Source of the DNA: JAUVKA01 sp964465145
Lineage (GTDB): Bacteria > Bacteroidota > Bacteroidia > Bacteroidales > UBA12481
Length of the DNA stretch: 14,858 bases
Assembly (NCBI GenBank): GCA_964465145.1
Contig: CAYXJR010000095.1
Span: 1 to 14,858 of the forward strand
Direction: 5' to 3'
The notes under the pieces: generated by a model
The model's input: the letters and a program-made list of their open reading frames with translations, nothing else
Told to the model about the DNA's origin: nothing
Database searches by the model: none
Translations under genes and position numbers: made by a program
Shown here: positions 1-7,767 of the stretch, one piece after another
Layout of the letters: the number at the start of each line of letters is the position of its first letter
How positions within the stretch are numbered: the first letter of the stretch is position 1

Positions 1-163
1 ACATGATGTCCAGCAGTAACATGTCAATTTCCTTCCTGATGGCCAGATCAAATCCCTTTACACCATCAGAAGCCGTCAGGACATGATAACCCTCGAAAGT
101 TAAATTGTCTTTTAAAACTCTCAGGATGCTGCTGTCGTCTTCTATTATCAGTATTTGTTTCAC
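1..163 (-). CDS. Response regulator, receiver domain N-terminus (partial)
   Basis: This is the first 54 codons of a two-component response regulator, running off the left edge of the window. Read on the minus strand from a GTG at 163, the protein begins VKQILIIEDD and reaches LLLDIM at the edge. The acidic pair after the first beta strand (EDD) and the aspartate in LLLDIM are the Mg-binding and phospho-acceptor positions of a receiver (REC) domain. The GTG start overlaps the TGA stop of the kinase fragment by four bases (GTGA), so the two were a translationally coupled kinase-regulator pair. No output domain is visible, so the subfamily (OmpR type or other) cannot be given. With the kinase broken upstream, expression and input signal are both doubtful. 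Confidence 0.85.
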   Translation of the reverse strand, partial: MKQILIIEDDSSILRVLKDNLTFEGYHVLTASDGVKGFDLAIRKEIDMLLLDIM

Positions 164-423
164 GCCATTGGTTGCCTGTTATTCAAAATTATTGAAAATT
201 TACTTCCTTTCCCGGGTTTACTGTCAACGATTATTTTTCCATCATGGGCCTCAACAATTTCTTTTACAACCGTTAAGCCAAGCCCGGTGCCGGAAATGCT
301 TTCCGTCTCTTTCTGGCCAACCCGGTAGAATTTTTCAAATATTCTTGACTGCTGATCTTCAGGAATGCCTATTCCCTCATCTTCAACCTCTAACACAGTA
401 TGATCGGGCTTTTTGACGATCAT
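160..423 (-). pseudogene. Histidine kinase, C-terminal ATPase fragment truncated at an IS junction
   Basis: This is the last ~80 residues of a sensor histidine kinase. They hold the G1 box DEGIGI (residues 15-20 of the readable frame), the F box FEKFYR (29-34) and the G2 box GTGLGL (45-50) of the HATPase_c fold. The sensor region, the dimerisation/phospho-acceptor histidine domain and the N box are all absent. Upstream, the frame closes at a TAA just beyond the ATG at 423. Kinase-like sequence fades at about 395-410, exactly where transposase sequence begins on the other strand, so the few N-terminal codons are probably IS-derived. The gene end overlaps the response-regulator start. The remnant cannot autophosphorylate and is best treated as a broken gene. 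An assembly join at this point would give the same picture. Confidence 0.8.
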
Positions 424-1434
424 TTCTTATTTGAAACTCTCAGTAAACTTGGGGATCCTCTGCAAAAACTGAGCAGGTATATTGACTGGACTTTATTCGA
501 AGCTCCTTTAGATCAGGCTTTTAAAGATGACAAAAAGGATTTATTAAAAGGAGGAAGACCTCCATTCAATAAGTTGTTGTTGTTCAAAGCACTAATCATG
601 CAAAGCTTGTATAATCTTTCAGACGATCAACTGGAATATCAGATTGTTGACCGGGCAAGTTTCAAACGTTTTCTCGGATTGAAAAGAAGCGATAAAGTTC
701 CGGATAGCCGTACTTTTTGGCTTTTCCGTGAGCAGCTTATTGAAAAAGATGTTATCCTGGATTTATTCAAGTGTTTCAATGAAACCCTCGACGCGGCAGG
801 CGTGTTTGCTAACGAAGGCAAAATGGTTGATGCCAGTTTTGTAGAGGCCCCTCGCCAGCGCAATAGTAGGGAAGAGAACAAGCACATTAAAGAAACAGGC
901 ACTGATCCGCAGGAATGGAAAGTGAAGCCTCATAAGCTGGCTCAGAAGGATGTGGATGCCCGATGGACTAAAAAGAACAATACTGTTTTTTATGGATACA
1001 AAAACCATGTAAAAGCTGACACCAAGACAAAACTCATTGAGGAATACACAGTTACTGATGCCTCTGTACATGATTCGCAAACTATAGAACAGTTGCTAAC
1101 TGAGAAGGATAAGGATCAGCCACTGTATGCTGACAGTGCGTATACCGGTGAAGAACAGGAGAAAATTTACGAAAACAAAGGAGTCATAAGCAAAGTCCAT
1201 GAGAAGGGATACCGAAACAAGCCCTTAACCGAAGAGCAAAAGGCCAGCAATAAAGAGAAATCAAGCATACGTGTAAGGGTCGAGCACGTGTTCGGCTTTG
1301 TAGAAAACAGCATGAATGGCTCCATTGTCCGCACTATTGGAATTGCAAGAGCAACAGCAAAAATCGGGATGATGAACCTCACTTACAATATTTGTCGATG
1401 TACACAGCTGAAAATTGTGGTTGCCATGGGATAG
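400..1434 (+). CDS. IS5-family DDE transposase
   Basis: This 344-residue transposase has the IS5-group architecture. The N-terminal DNA-binding part contains the motif GRPPFNKLLLFKALIMQ (about 52-68) followed by YNLSDDQLEYQI. The RNase-H-like core has the catalytic triad in conserved settings: D144 in KMVDASFVEAP, D245 in YADSAY, and E295 in RVRVEHVFGF. The motif GYKNHVKAD (199-207) between the first two is typical of the group. The frame is open throughout, and the catalytic part looks intact. The first residues (MIGLFDDHF) match where such proteins usually begin or lie slightly inside the natural N-terminus, so at most a short leader is lost. Missing left-end DNA implies that the copy is probably immobile on its own, though the enzyme could still act on other copies. 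Confidence 0.88.
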   Translation: MIGLFDDHFLFETLSKLGDPLQKLSRYIDWTLFEAPLDQAFKDDKKDLLKGGRPPFNKLLLFKALIMQSLYNLSDDQLEYQIVDRASFKRFLGLKRSDKVPDSRTFWLFREQLIEKDVILDLFKCFNETLDAAGVFANEGKMVDASFVEAPRQRNSREENKHIKETGTDPQEWKVKPHKLAQKDVDARWTKKNNTVFYGYKNHVKADTKTKLIEEYTVTDASVHDSQTIEQLLTEKDKDQPLYADSAYTGEEQEKIYENKGVISKVHEKGYRNKPLTEEQKASNKEKSSIRVRVEHVFGFVENSMNGSIVRTIGIARATAKIGMMNLTYNICRCTQLKIVVAMG

Positions 1435-1583
1435 CTATGTCCGGACGTGAAAAACGAATTTTTGTAAGTATCAGATAATTAAGTAACTAAAAAATAGGGG
1501 GGGGTAAAATTAGGTTTTTAGAAAACCGTCTCTTACATTTATGCTGAAAACGGCATCGAAAAAAATAGTTTTTAGAGGTGCCC
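400..1583 (+). mobile_element. IS5-family insertion sequence, left end missing
   Basis: The element contains one DDE transposase gene and about 150 bp of downstream DNA. A likely right terminal repeat, TTTTTAGAGGTGCCC, lies at 1569-1583; GAGGTGCCC-type termini are my recollection of Bacteroidota IS elements. No matching GGGCACCTCT sequence occurs on the left. The transposase frame instead runs straight into the histidine-kinase remnant, so the left inverted repeat and leader have been lost. No target-site duplication can be identified. The downstream part includes a small hairpin at 1513-1527 (GGTTTT / AAAACC, three-base loop), possibly a transposase terminator, and a run of eight G at 1497-1504. 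The right boundary is tentative. Confidence 0.6.
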
Positions 1584-1716
1584 TAAAATTATGTAAAATT
1601 ATATTGTGAAATGTTTCAATCCCTCGTCCCTATGTCCCCGCATCCCGCATCCCGCATTATCAAAACAATTTTGAAATTATTTCGTTATCTTTATGTCAAA
1701 TCGCAAATCATCCACT
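1435..1716. other. Intergenic: IS tail, heptamer tract and leader of the OMP gene
   Basis: The first 150 bases are the IS tail. From 1584 to 1620 the DNA is AT-rich with no recognisable feature, and no trace of the missing kinase N-terminus is seen. A C-rich heptamer-phased tract follows at 1621-1657. Just before the beta-barrel gene, TATCTTTA (1686-1693) matches seven of eight positions of the Bacteroidota TAnnTTTG element, but no TTTG lies at a convincing upstream distance, so a promoter here is only suggested. Confidence 0.5.
1621..1657. repeat. C-rich heptamer-phased repeat tract
   Basis: Successive units CCCTCGT, CCCTATGT, CCCCGCAT, CCCGCAT and CCCGCAT follow one another with a 7-8 base period. 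TCCCTATGT and TCGTCCC from this tract recur in the second intergenic tract near 3984-4012. It lies between the IS right end and the beta-barrel gene and contains no gene. Confidence 0.7.
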
Positions 1717-2406
1717 ATGAAGACTCTTGTTTATTTTCTTGTTGGAACGATAATTTTTGCATTTTCCCCGCTGATGGGCAGTGCGCAGACGGATTTCAAA
1801 CCCGGACTGGGAATTGCCCTTAAAGCCTCTACAAATGGATTTGGAGGCAATATTATATACAATTTCCATGAAAAACTGGGCCTGCGCCTTGGAATGGAAA
1901 TGATGAGCTACGACCGTGATATTACCTTCGACGAGAATGACATTGATTATGAAGCTGTGGTTGATGCCAGGGTGGGGAGCATAACCCTCTTGTGTGATTT
2001 CAATGTGTCATCATGGTTTTTCCTTTCCGGAGGGGCCGGATATAACCTTTTTCATGGGGAAGTGACCGGGCATGCGGTCAGCTCGATGCCTTTCGGGGAT
2101 ATTGAGATCCCGAAAGAAAAAATTGGAACCTTTCAGTTCAATTTTGATACGGGCTGGAAAATATCACCTTATCTGGGAATTGGTTTTGGCCAGACATTGG
2201 GCGTGAATAAAAGAGTTGGATTTGCCTTTGAAATGGGCAGCTTTTACCAGGGGCCCCCGGATATGAGCATTCAGTCGACAGGCCTGCTTTCGCCGACCTC
2301 AAACCCGGATCAGGGACAGGAGAGAAGGCTGGAAAGGCAGATCAACCAGTATTATTTATATCCCGTATTAAGATTATCCCTTTCATACAGGATAGTCCAG
2401 TTTTGA
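1717..2406 (+). CDS. Small outer-membrane beta-barrel protein
   Basis: The start at ATG 1717 gives a 229-residue protein beginning with a clean signal peptide (MKTLVYFLVG..., likely cleavage after GSA before QTDF). An in-frame ATG 24 bases upstream (1693) would only add eight polar residues, so it is less likely. The mature part is built of alternating hydrophobic strands with Gly and aromatic residues and ends in LSYRIVQF, as expected for an outer-membrane barrel. The segment PYLGIGFG, then VGFAFEMGSFYQGPP, and the closing YLYPVLRLSLSYRI resemble a widespread family of small OMPs (often just called outer membrane beta-barrel protein, distantly CarO-like). The substrate is unknown. The lipoprotein gene follows 30 bases later, so the two may be co-transcribed. 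Confidence 0.8.
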   Translation: MKTLVYFLVGTIIFAFSPLMGSAQTDFKPGLGIALKASTNGFGGNIIYNFHEKLGLRLGMEMMSYDRDITFDENDIDYEAVVDARVGSITLLCDFNVSSWFFLSGGAGYNLFHGEVTGHAVSSMPFGDIEIPKEKIGTFQFNFDTGWKISPYLGIGFGQTLGVNKRVGFAFEMGSFYQGPPDMSIQSTGLLSPTSNPDQGQERRLERQINQYYLYPVLRLSLSYRIVQF

Positions 2407-2436
2407 TAAGTTTTGTTGAATCTTTAGATCGTAGAA

Positions 2437-3906
2437 ATGAAGACTCTGAAAATTAATAAAATAGCAGCCCGGCTAATCCTGATACTCATTGTAATAGCTG
2501 CCTTCAGCTGTGAGGATATGTTTAATGATCCTCTGAAAGACAAAGATACGGGAGATGATATCACCGTTTTGCTTCTCGACAGGAATTTTATTAAAACCAA
2601 ATTACTTATATGGTTTGTTGATGCTAAAACCAATGAGCCTGTTGAGGATGAATTAATAGAGCTTCAGATATGGGGCACCAATGCCGGCAGGCTGATTACT
2701 TTCAGTGGTGAGAAGCCTGATGTTTTCACTACGGATATTGGATTTCTTGAGCTTGGTTACGATCCTAATTTTGAGATCGATAAAAATAATCCTCTTGAAA
2801 TTACAATTATGGCGACGGGCGAAAGGGCAATTTCCGCACCACAGTCTCTTAGTTTTACCACGGAGGGAGTTAAGGATGTAATTATTAAAATGAACCGTAC
2901 TATTCCCGGTCAATCATCCAAGTCCGGATCCCTTGGAGAACCATTTGACCTCTATTACAATGGAAGCTTAAACTCTCCTGATCTTCATTTTGTGACAGAT
3001 ATCAGCAGTTCGCCAACCGGTACCGGATATGAGTATTTAAATCTTTATGCCACATTAGCTGCCGGAGGGATATTATGCAATAACCTCCAGGATGAATCGC
3101 TGTATGATGATTTTGGTATCTATTATAACAGCCCTTCATCCGGCTTCAGCATTGTGCCGCCCTCTCTGCCTGTCAGGGAAGCCCAATTAGCATCCGGGGA
3201 TTATATTTTTTCAACAATCTTAAAATCCGGAGTTGACCAGTGCGAAAATGGCTTGACAATTCGAGTGGACAGGGCGGATGGAGAACCGGGGACAGGAAGT
3301 TTTTCTTACCTGATCACTTTTTCCACCGGCGACACCAAATCTGGACAGATTAGCGGTTCTTTCCCGATGGAACACCTGATTGAACCAATATATTATCCCG
3401 AGGCTGATCCTTCGGTTATGGTGCAGATTTTTGGTGATTCCCAGTATGATTTTTCAGGCCCTGTTAATCTGCCATCACCCTGCGGAGGAATAGCAGAGTT
3501 TACTGCCAGCCCCAAGAGCAACCTTCGTACTTACAAGTTTATAACCCAGTATATCTGCCCGGATAACCCTATAGGTTTTGCTCTTAGTATCAATGGGCAA
3601 TTCAGGAAGTCTGAATCAATTGATCCCTGGACCTCCTTTCAATTTGTAGAGGGTATATGTGAGCTTGAGCTGGTGGAGGGTTCAGATTATGATTTCAGAG
3701 TGCCTATTGACGGAGTTTATCAAAACTATACCCTGCCAACTGACCCGGCTTTACTGGAGGACTTTCTGCAGGAGAACCAGGGAGCTGATTACCAGATTAA
3801 GGAGTTGAGTATAACCACATTGGAAACCAAGACTGAGATTTTTGCAATTATGCAAGTCAGCGATGAAGTATGCCAGGATCTTAACGCAGGAGGCAATAGG
3901 AGGTAA
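2437..3906 (+). CDS. Uncharacterised lipoprotein (489 aa)
   Basis: I do not recognise a family for this protein. A positively charged N-terminus and a hydrophobic stretch end in a lipobox AFSC with Cys25 as the lipidated residue, followed by acidic residues (EDMFNDP). It is therefore an envelope lipoprotein, possibly surface-exposed. The rest is soluble-looking, beta-rich and acidic. Residues of about 50-155 (from LLIWFVDAKTNEPVEDE to the KDVIIKMNR strand) read like an immunoglobulin-like or carboxypeptidase-regulatory-like beta sandwich, which is an inference from pattern only. Six scattered cysteines occur in the central and C-terminal parts. No catalytic motif is evident. It lies 30 bases after the beta-barrel gene on the same strand. 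Both open with the same eleven bases, ATGAAGACTCT, which is probably coincidence from the common MKTL signal start. Confidence 0.75.
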   Translation: MKTLKINKIAARLILILIVIAAFSCEDMFNDPLKDKDTGDDITVLLLDRNFIKTKLLIWFVDAKTNEPVEDELIELQIWGTNAGRLITFSGEKPDVFTTDIGFLELGYDPNFEIDKNNPLEITIMATGERAISAPQSLSFTTEGVKDVIIKMNRTIPGQSSKSGSLGEPFDLYYNGSLNSPDLHFVTDISSSPTGTGYEYLNLYATLAAGGILCNNLQDESLYDDFGIYYNSPSSGFSIVPPSLPVREAQLASGDYIFSTILKSGVDQCENGLTIRVDRADGEPGTGSFSYLITFSTGDTKSGQISGSFPMEHLIEPIYYPEADPSVMVQIFGDSQYDFSGPVNLPSPCGGIAEFTASPKSNLRTYKFITQYICPDNPIGFALSINGQFRKSESIDPWTSFQFVEGICELELVEGSDYDFRVPIDGVYQNYTLPTDPALLEDFLQENQGADYQIKELSITTLETKTEIFAIMQVSDEVCQDLNAGGNRR

Positions 3907-4093
3907 GGCTCACTTCGTTCGCTGGGAACAGGGAACAGGGAACGGGGAACGGTTAACAGGGAACGGGGAGCGGCACAGTATGACCTCCCTATGTACCTTC
4001 GTCCCTTGGTCCTTTTTTTTGTAATATTCCATTCTTTCCTTCGTCTTATCCAATAGAAAACCTAATTTCAAACTGTTTTAGAAAAACCTGAAC
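3907..4093. other. Intergenic between lipoprotein and DUF5916 gene
   Basis: This stretch contains the GGGAACN heptamer array and, at 3984-4012, a C-rich tract (CCCTATGTA, CCTTCGT, CCCTTGGT, CC) of the same style as that at 1621-1657. A run of eight T follows at 4013-4020. No stable hairpin precedes the T run, so I do not call a terminator. The 70 bases before the next gene show no clear promoter element. Confidence 0.5.
3924..3972. repeat. G-rich heptamer tandem repeat (seven units)
   Basis: Seven consecutive 7-base units are in perfect phase: GGGAACA, GGGAACA, GGGAACG, GGGAACG, GTTAACA, GGGAACG and GGGAGCG. The tract starts 17 bases after the lipoprotein stop and codes for nothing convincing. 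The strict seven-base step with point variation suggests slippage growth. Confidence 0.9.
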
Positions 4094-6247
4094 ATGAAGC
4101 TGTACCTTATGACCATAATCCTGGGAGCTGTATTTATTCTTCCTGGATTAGCCCATAAAATGCAGGCCGACCTCCCAAAAACGGACATACCACCGGAAAT
4201 CGACGGGATCTTAAATGATGAAGCCTGGGGAAATGCTGCAGTGTACACGGATTTTATAAGCTATTCGCCGGATTTCAACCAGCTGATGCCGGAGAAAACA
4301 ACGGCATATATCTCCTATGACAGCGAGAACCTTTATTTTGCCTTTAAGTGCTTTGATTCCGAACCTGAGAAGATTGTCGGGACCATCCGTAACCGGGATG
4401 AGATAAAGAGCGAAGACTGGGTGTGCCTCAACCTCGATACCCAGAACGACCAGCAGTCGCTTATAGCTTTATATATCAATCCATACGGAATACAGCTGGA
4501 TGCCAGCTATGCTGCCGGGAAGGAAGACCTGAGCACCGACTTGGTGTGGTATAGTGCTGCTAAGATCAATGAGGAAGGTTATGTTGTGGAGATTATGATC
4601 CCATTTAAAAGCCTTAGGTTTTCTGATAAAGAGCCTGTAACCATGGGAGTAGTCCTCGAAAGGAGAATATGCCGGTATTCAACCCAGGGTACCTATCCGC
4701 CGCTTAACCCCGACCAGGGCATGGACTTCCTGAACCAGATGATGGAAATCTCAATGACCGGGGTGGGGCATTACAGGCTTTTTGAAGCAATACCTGCTTT
4801 TACTTACAGCTACCGGGATAGCAGGACCGGCGGGGAGTGGGGAAAAGGGAAGCATAGGCCCGCCCCGAGCCTTACTCTCAAATATGGAATCACAAGCAAT
4901 CTGGTTTTTGACGCAACACTCAACCCCGATTACAGCCAGGTGGAATCAGATGCAGGTCAGATCGATGTGAACCTCAGGTATGATCTCTTTTTCCCGGAAA
5001 AAAGACCATTTTTCCAGGAGGGAAGTGAAAAGCTGGCTGTTGCAGCAACCAGGACCTTCGATTATGATCCAATGTATGTTATGGTAAATACAAGGACCAT
5101 TGTGAATCCGATTGCCGGTGCAAAGTTTAGCGGGAAAATTAATGATAAAAATGATTTTACCCTTCTTTATGCAGCCGACCAGCTTTCTGCGGATGGTGAA
5201 AAGCCAATGCTGTTTAACCATGTGCCTGTTGCCCGATATAAGAAAAGTTTCAATGGTGATAGTTATATAGGTGCTTTGTATACCGGCGGAGAGAGAGAAG
5301 ATCAATTTAACAGGATGTATGGAGCAGATGGCCAGATCCGTTTGAACCAGTCGACACAGCTCGAGTTTAATGCTTTCAACTCCCACACCATGGAAGAAGG
5401 AGAAAGCAGGTCAGGCCATGCCGCCAGCCTCTATCTCCATAGCAACACGAGGAATCTGAATTATGGATTGATTTTCAAAGACCTGGATGAGGATTTCTAT
5501 GCCAATACGGCTTTTATCCAAAGGACAGGTATTAGTCAGTTTGGCGGTAGGTTTATGCCAAGATTATATACCGGAAATAGCTTTTTCAAGCGCTTTGATT
5601 TCGAGCTGTTTGCAATGGCAGGCCACGACAAGATTTACGATATGTGGGAGCATTTTTCCTTTGCCTCATTCCTGGCTTACCTGGGCGGGACTTCTTCTCT
5701 GAAAATGAAATATTACAATACAACAGAAATATACCTGGGAGAAAGGTTCAAAACCGGTGGACTCCATACGCTTTTTATGACCCGTCTGGGCGACTGGTTC
5801 TCGGGTACCATCTTGCATCGATTTAATCAAGCCATTTATTATTCAGAAGATCCATATGCCGGATTGATGCACCGCCTTTCCTTATCTCTGAGCTTTCAGC
5901 CATTCACTAAGCTAAATATCGATTTTTCATTAACCTATTCCAGTTTTAGGGAGGCTGCCAGCCTGGAAATGATTTACACCTACCCGATTGAGAGGATAAA
6001 CTTAAGCTACCAGTTTAATAAGTACCTCTTTGTCAGGGGTATATTGGAATATAATGGATATTACAAATCCCTTTTAACCGATTTCCTTATCTCCTTCAAT
6101 TATATACCGGGAACAGTATTCTATGTTGGTTACGGATCGCTGTATGACTCAGTGAATCCCATCGGAGAAAGGCCATTAAGGCCTGATCAGCCTTATGATA
6201 TGGACCGAGGAGTGTTCCTTAAGCTTTCCTACCTTTTTCGGAAATAA
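4094..6247 (+). CDS. CBM9-like / DUF5916 outer-membrane protein
   Basis: This 717-residue envelope protein has two parts. After a signal peptide (about 1-20), residues ~30-220 form a CBM9-like carbohydrate-binding sandwich, opening with the hallmark IDGILNDEAW (36-45) and containing YDSENLYFAFKCFDSEP, with VVEIMIPFKSLRF towards its end. Residues ~225-717 match the DUF5916 region: NPDYSQVESDAGQIDVN and FFPEKRPFFQEG (near 297) are its signature. A long series of amphipathic strands then ends in LKLSYLFRK, consistent with an outer-membrane barrel. Family members are common in Bacteroidota. Their function is not established, although sugar or peptide-linked surface roles are assumed. The gene stands alone, ending in front of a palindrome that separates it from the convergent gnd gene. 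Confidence 0.88.
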   Translation: MKLYLMTIILGAVFILPGLAHKMQADLPKTDIPPEIDGILNDEAWGNAAVYTDFISYSPDFNQLMPEKTTAYISYDSENLYFAFKCFDSEPEKIVGTIRNRDEIKSEDWVCLNLDTQNDQQSLIALYINPYGIQLDASYAAGKEDLSTDLVWYSAAKINEEGYVVEIMIPFKSLRFSDKEPVTMGVVLERRICRYSTQGTYPPLNPDQGMDFLNQMMEISMTGVGHYRLFEAIPAFTYSYRDSRTGGEWGKGKHRPAPSLTLKYGITSNLVFDATLNPDYSQVESDAGQIDVNLRYDLFFPEKRPFFQEGSEKLAVAATRTFDYDPMYVMVNTRTIVNPIAGAKFSGKINDKNDFTLLYAADQLSADGEKPMLFNHVPVARYKKSFNGDSYIGALYTGGEREDQFNRMYGADGQIRLNQSTQLEFNAFNSHTMEEGESRSGHAASLYLHSNTRNLNYGLIFKDLDEDFYANTAFIQRTGISQFGGRFMPRLYTGNSFFKRFDFELFAMAGHDKIYDMWEHFSFASFLAYLGGTSSLKMKYYNTTEIYLGERFKTGGLHTLFMTRLGDWFSGTILHRFNQAIYYSEDPYAGLMHRLSLSLSFQPFTKLNIDFSLTYSSFREAASLEMIYTYPIERINLSYQFNKYLFVRGILEYNGYYKSLLTDFLISFNYIPGTVFYVGYGSLYDSVNPIGERPLRPDQPYDMDRGVFLKLSYLFRK

Positions 6248-6268
6248 AAGTATTAGCCTTTTCTATCA

Positions 6269-6299
6269 GCCTACGGTTGGCTTTAAGCCAACCGTAGGC
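6269..6299. repeat. Palindromic element, intergenic copy
   Basis: A perfect inverted repeat has 15-base arms (GCCTACGGTTGGCTT and its complement) around one T. It sits between the convergent DUF5916 gene (stop 6247) and gnd (stop 6306), where it could stop transcription from both sides. Neither strand has a proper T tail, and a near-identical palindrome occurs inside the larA-like gene, so it is better described as a copy of a dispersed palindromic repeat that may also act as a terminator. Confidence 0.85.
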
Positions 6300-6305
6300 C
6301 ATTCT

Positions 6306-7754
6306 TTATACCTCATACGTACTACTCGCTGTATCTCCTCCCTTACCCGTCCAGTTTGTATGGAAGAATTTTCCACGGGGCTGATCTACTCTTTCATATG
6401 TGTGGGCCCCGAAATAGTCGCGCTGGGCTTGCAGCAGGTTAGCTGGCAGCCGTGCTGAACGATATCCATCATAGTAAGCAAGAGAAGAAGATAGGGTAGG
6501 GGCAGGGATGCCCTCTTCAATAGCTTTAGAACAAACTCTGCGCCATCCATTTTGCGTGCGGGAGATTATCTCTTTAAAGTAATCGTCTAACAGAAGATTA
6601 TCCAGCTGAGGGTTTTTATCGAAGGCTTCTTTTATCTTAACCAGAAATTTTGATCGAATAATGCATCCGCCACGCCAGAGAAGGGCAATACTGCCGTAGT
6701 TAAGATCCCACTTATACTCCCTGGCTGCCTCTTTCAACAGGGCATAGCCCTGGGCATAAGAAACCAGTTTGGATGCATAGACTGCATCTCTCAAATCATT
6801 AAGGAATGCTTTTTTTTCACCTTTAAATTCAGGTTCTGGGCCTTCAAGGATCCTGGATGCTGCCACTCTTTGGTCTTTTTGAGCCGAAAGGCAGCGGGAG
6901 AAAACCGCTTCCCCGATCAGGGTAAGAGGGATACCCAGATCAAGAGCAGTGATACCGGTCCATTTTCCTGTGCCTTTCTGGCCGGCTGTATCTAAAATCT
7001 TTTCGAGGAGGGGCTCTCCCAACTCATCGCGATAGCCAAGGATATTTCTGGTGATCTCAATAAGGTAGGAGTCGAGTTCTCCCTCATTCCATTCGGCAAA
7101 AACCGCCTGCATCTCATTATTATTCAACAGGAGGAGGTTTTTCATGATATGATAAGCCTCGCTGATGATCTGCATATCTCCATATTCAATGCCATTATGT
7201 ACCATTTTTACGAAATGACCAGCTCCATTATCACCCACCCAGTCGCAGCAAGAGGTTCCATCTTCAACTTTTGCTGCAATGGCTTGAAAAATCGGTTTTA
7301 CCTCTTTCCAGGCGGGACGTGAGCCACCAGGCATCATGGATGGCCCCAGTAAGGCTCCTTCCTCACCACCGGATACACCTGTTCCGATATAAAGCAGGCC
7401 CTTGCTCTCAACATATTTTGTTCGTCGTATCGTATCTGGAAAATGCGAATTACCCCCGTCAATAATGATGTCTCCGGGCTCCAGATATGGTATTATCTGA
7501 TCTATTAAATCATCAACCGGCTTGCCGGCTTTCACCAGGGCCATTACTTTTCTCGGCCTTTTCAGCGACAAAACGAGTTCTTCAATGGAGTGAGTCCCTA
7601 TGAAGTTTTTGCCGGCACCCCGTCCATCAATGAACCTGTCTACCTTCTCTGTGGTCCTGTTAAAGACGGCAACTGTGAATCCTTTACTTTCCATATTAAG
7701 GACAAGGTTTTCACCCATAACTGCTAGTCCTATCAATCCAATATCTGCTTTCAT
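6306..7754 (-). CDS. gnd: 6-phosphogluconate dehydrogenase, decarboxylating
   Basis: This cytosolic enzyme oxidises and decarboxylates 6-phospho-D-gluconate to ribulose 5-phosphate in the oxidative pentose phosphate pathway. The 482-residue protein is full length for the family (about 470-480). It has the N-terminal dinucleotide motif GLIGLAVMG (6-14), NRT at 32-34 (the NADP-preferring version), and the substrate motifs GVSGGEEGA (126-134). FVKMVHNGIEYGDMQ carries the catalytic Lys183 and Glu190. The helical C-terminal domain includes DTAGQKGTGKWT and ends with the QRDYFGAHTYER substrate-binding tail. The start at 7754 is supported by AAGGAGGA a few bases upstream, one of the few clear Shine-Dalgarno sequences here. 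It is the last gene of the five-gene operon, 13 bases after pdxB. Confidence 0.97.
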   Translation of the reverse strand: MKADIGLIGLAVMGENLVLNMESKGFTVAVFNRTTEKVDRFIDGRGAGKNFIGTHSIEELVLSLKRPRKVMALVKAGKPVDDLIDQIIPYLEPGDIIIDGGNSHFPDTIRRTKYVESKGLLYIGTGVSGGEEGALLGPSMMPGGSRPAWKEVKPIFQAIAAKVEDGTSCCDWVGDNGAGHFVKMVHNGIEYGDMQIISEAYHIMKNLLLLNNNEMQAVFAEWNEGELDSYLIEITRNILGYRDELGEPLLEKILDTAGQKGTGKWTGITALDLGIPLTLIGEAVFSRCLSAQKDQRVAASRILEGPEPEFKGEKKAFLNDLRDAVYASKLVSYAQGYALLKEAAREYKWDLNYGSIALLWRGGCIIRSKFLVKIKEAFDKNPQLDNLLLDDYFKEIISRTQNGWRRVCSKAIEEGIPAPTLSSSLAYYDGYRSARLPANLLQAQRDYFGAHTYERVDQPRGKFFHTNWTGKGGDTASSTYEV

Positions 7755-7767
7755 CTTCCTCCTTATT

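Noticed and set aside
1693..1716. Beta-barrel protein start at 1693
   Set aside because: It would place nine polar residues before a good signal peptide and would overlap the possible -7 element. The ATG at 1717 gives a standard signal peptide.
3924..3972. CRISPR array
   Set aside because: Units are seven bases long and contiguous, with no spacers and no cas genes in the window.
4013..4020. T8 run as a terminator for the lipoprotein gene
   Set aside because: No stable hairpin lies immediately before it.
4946..5386. 146-codon minus-strand open frame within the DUF5916 gene
   Set aside because: It is antisense to a strongly supported coding region, with a composition unlike a real protein and no start signal.
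6269..6299. Simple rho-independent terminator between convergent genes
   Set aside because: There is no T tract on either strand and a near-copy exists inside a gene, so the terminator label alone does not explain it, though it may still stop transcription.
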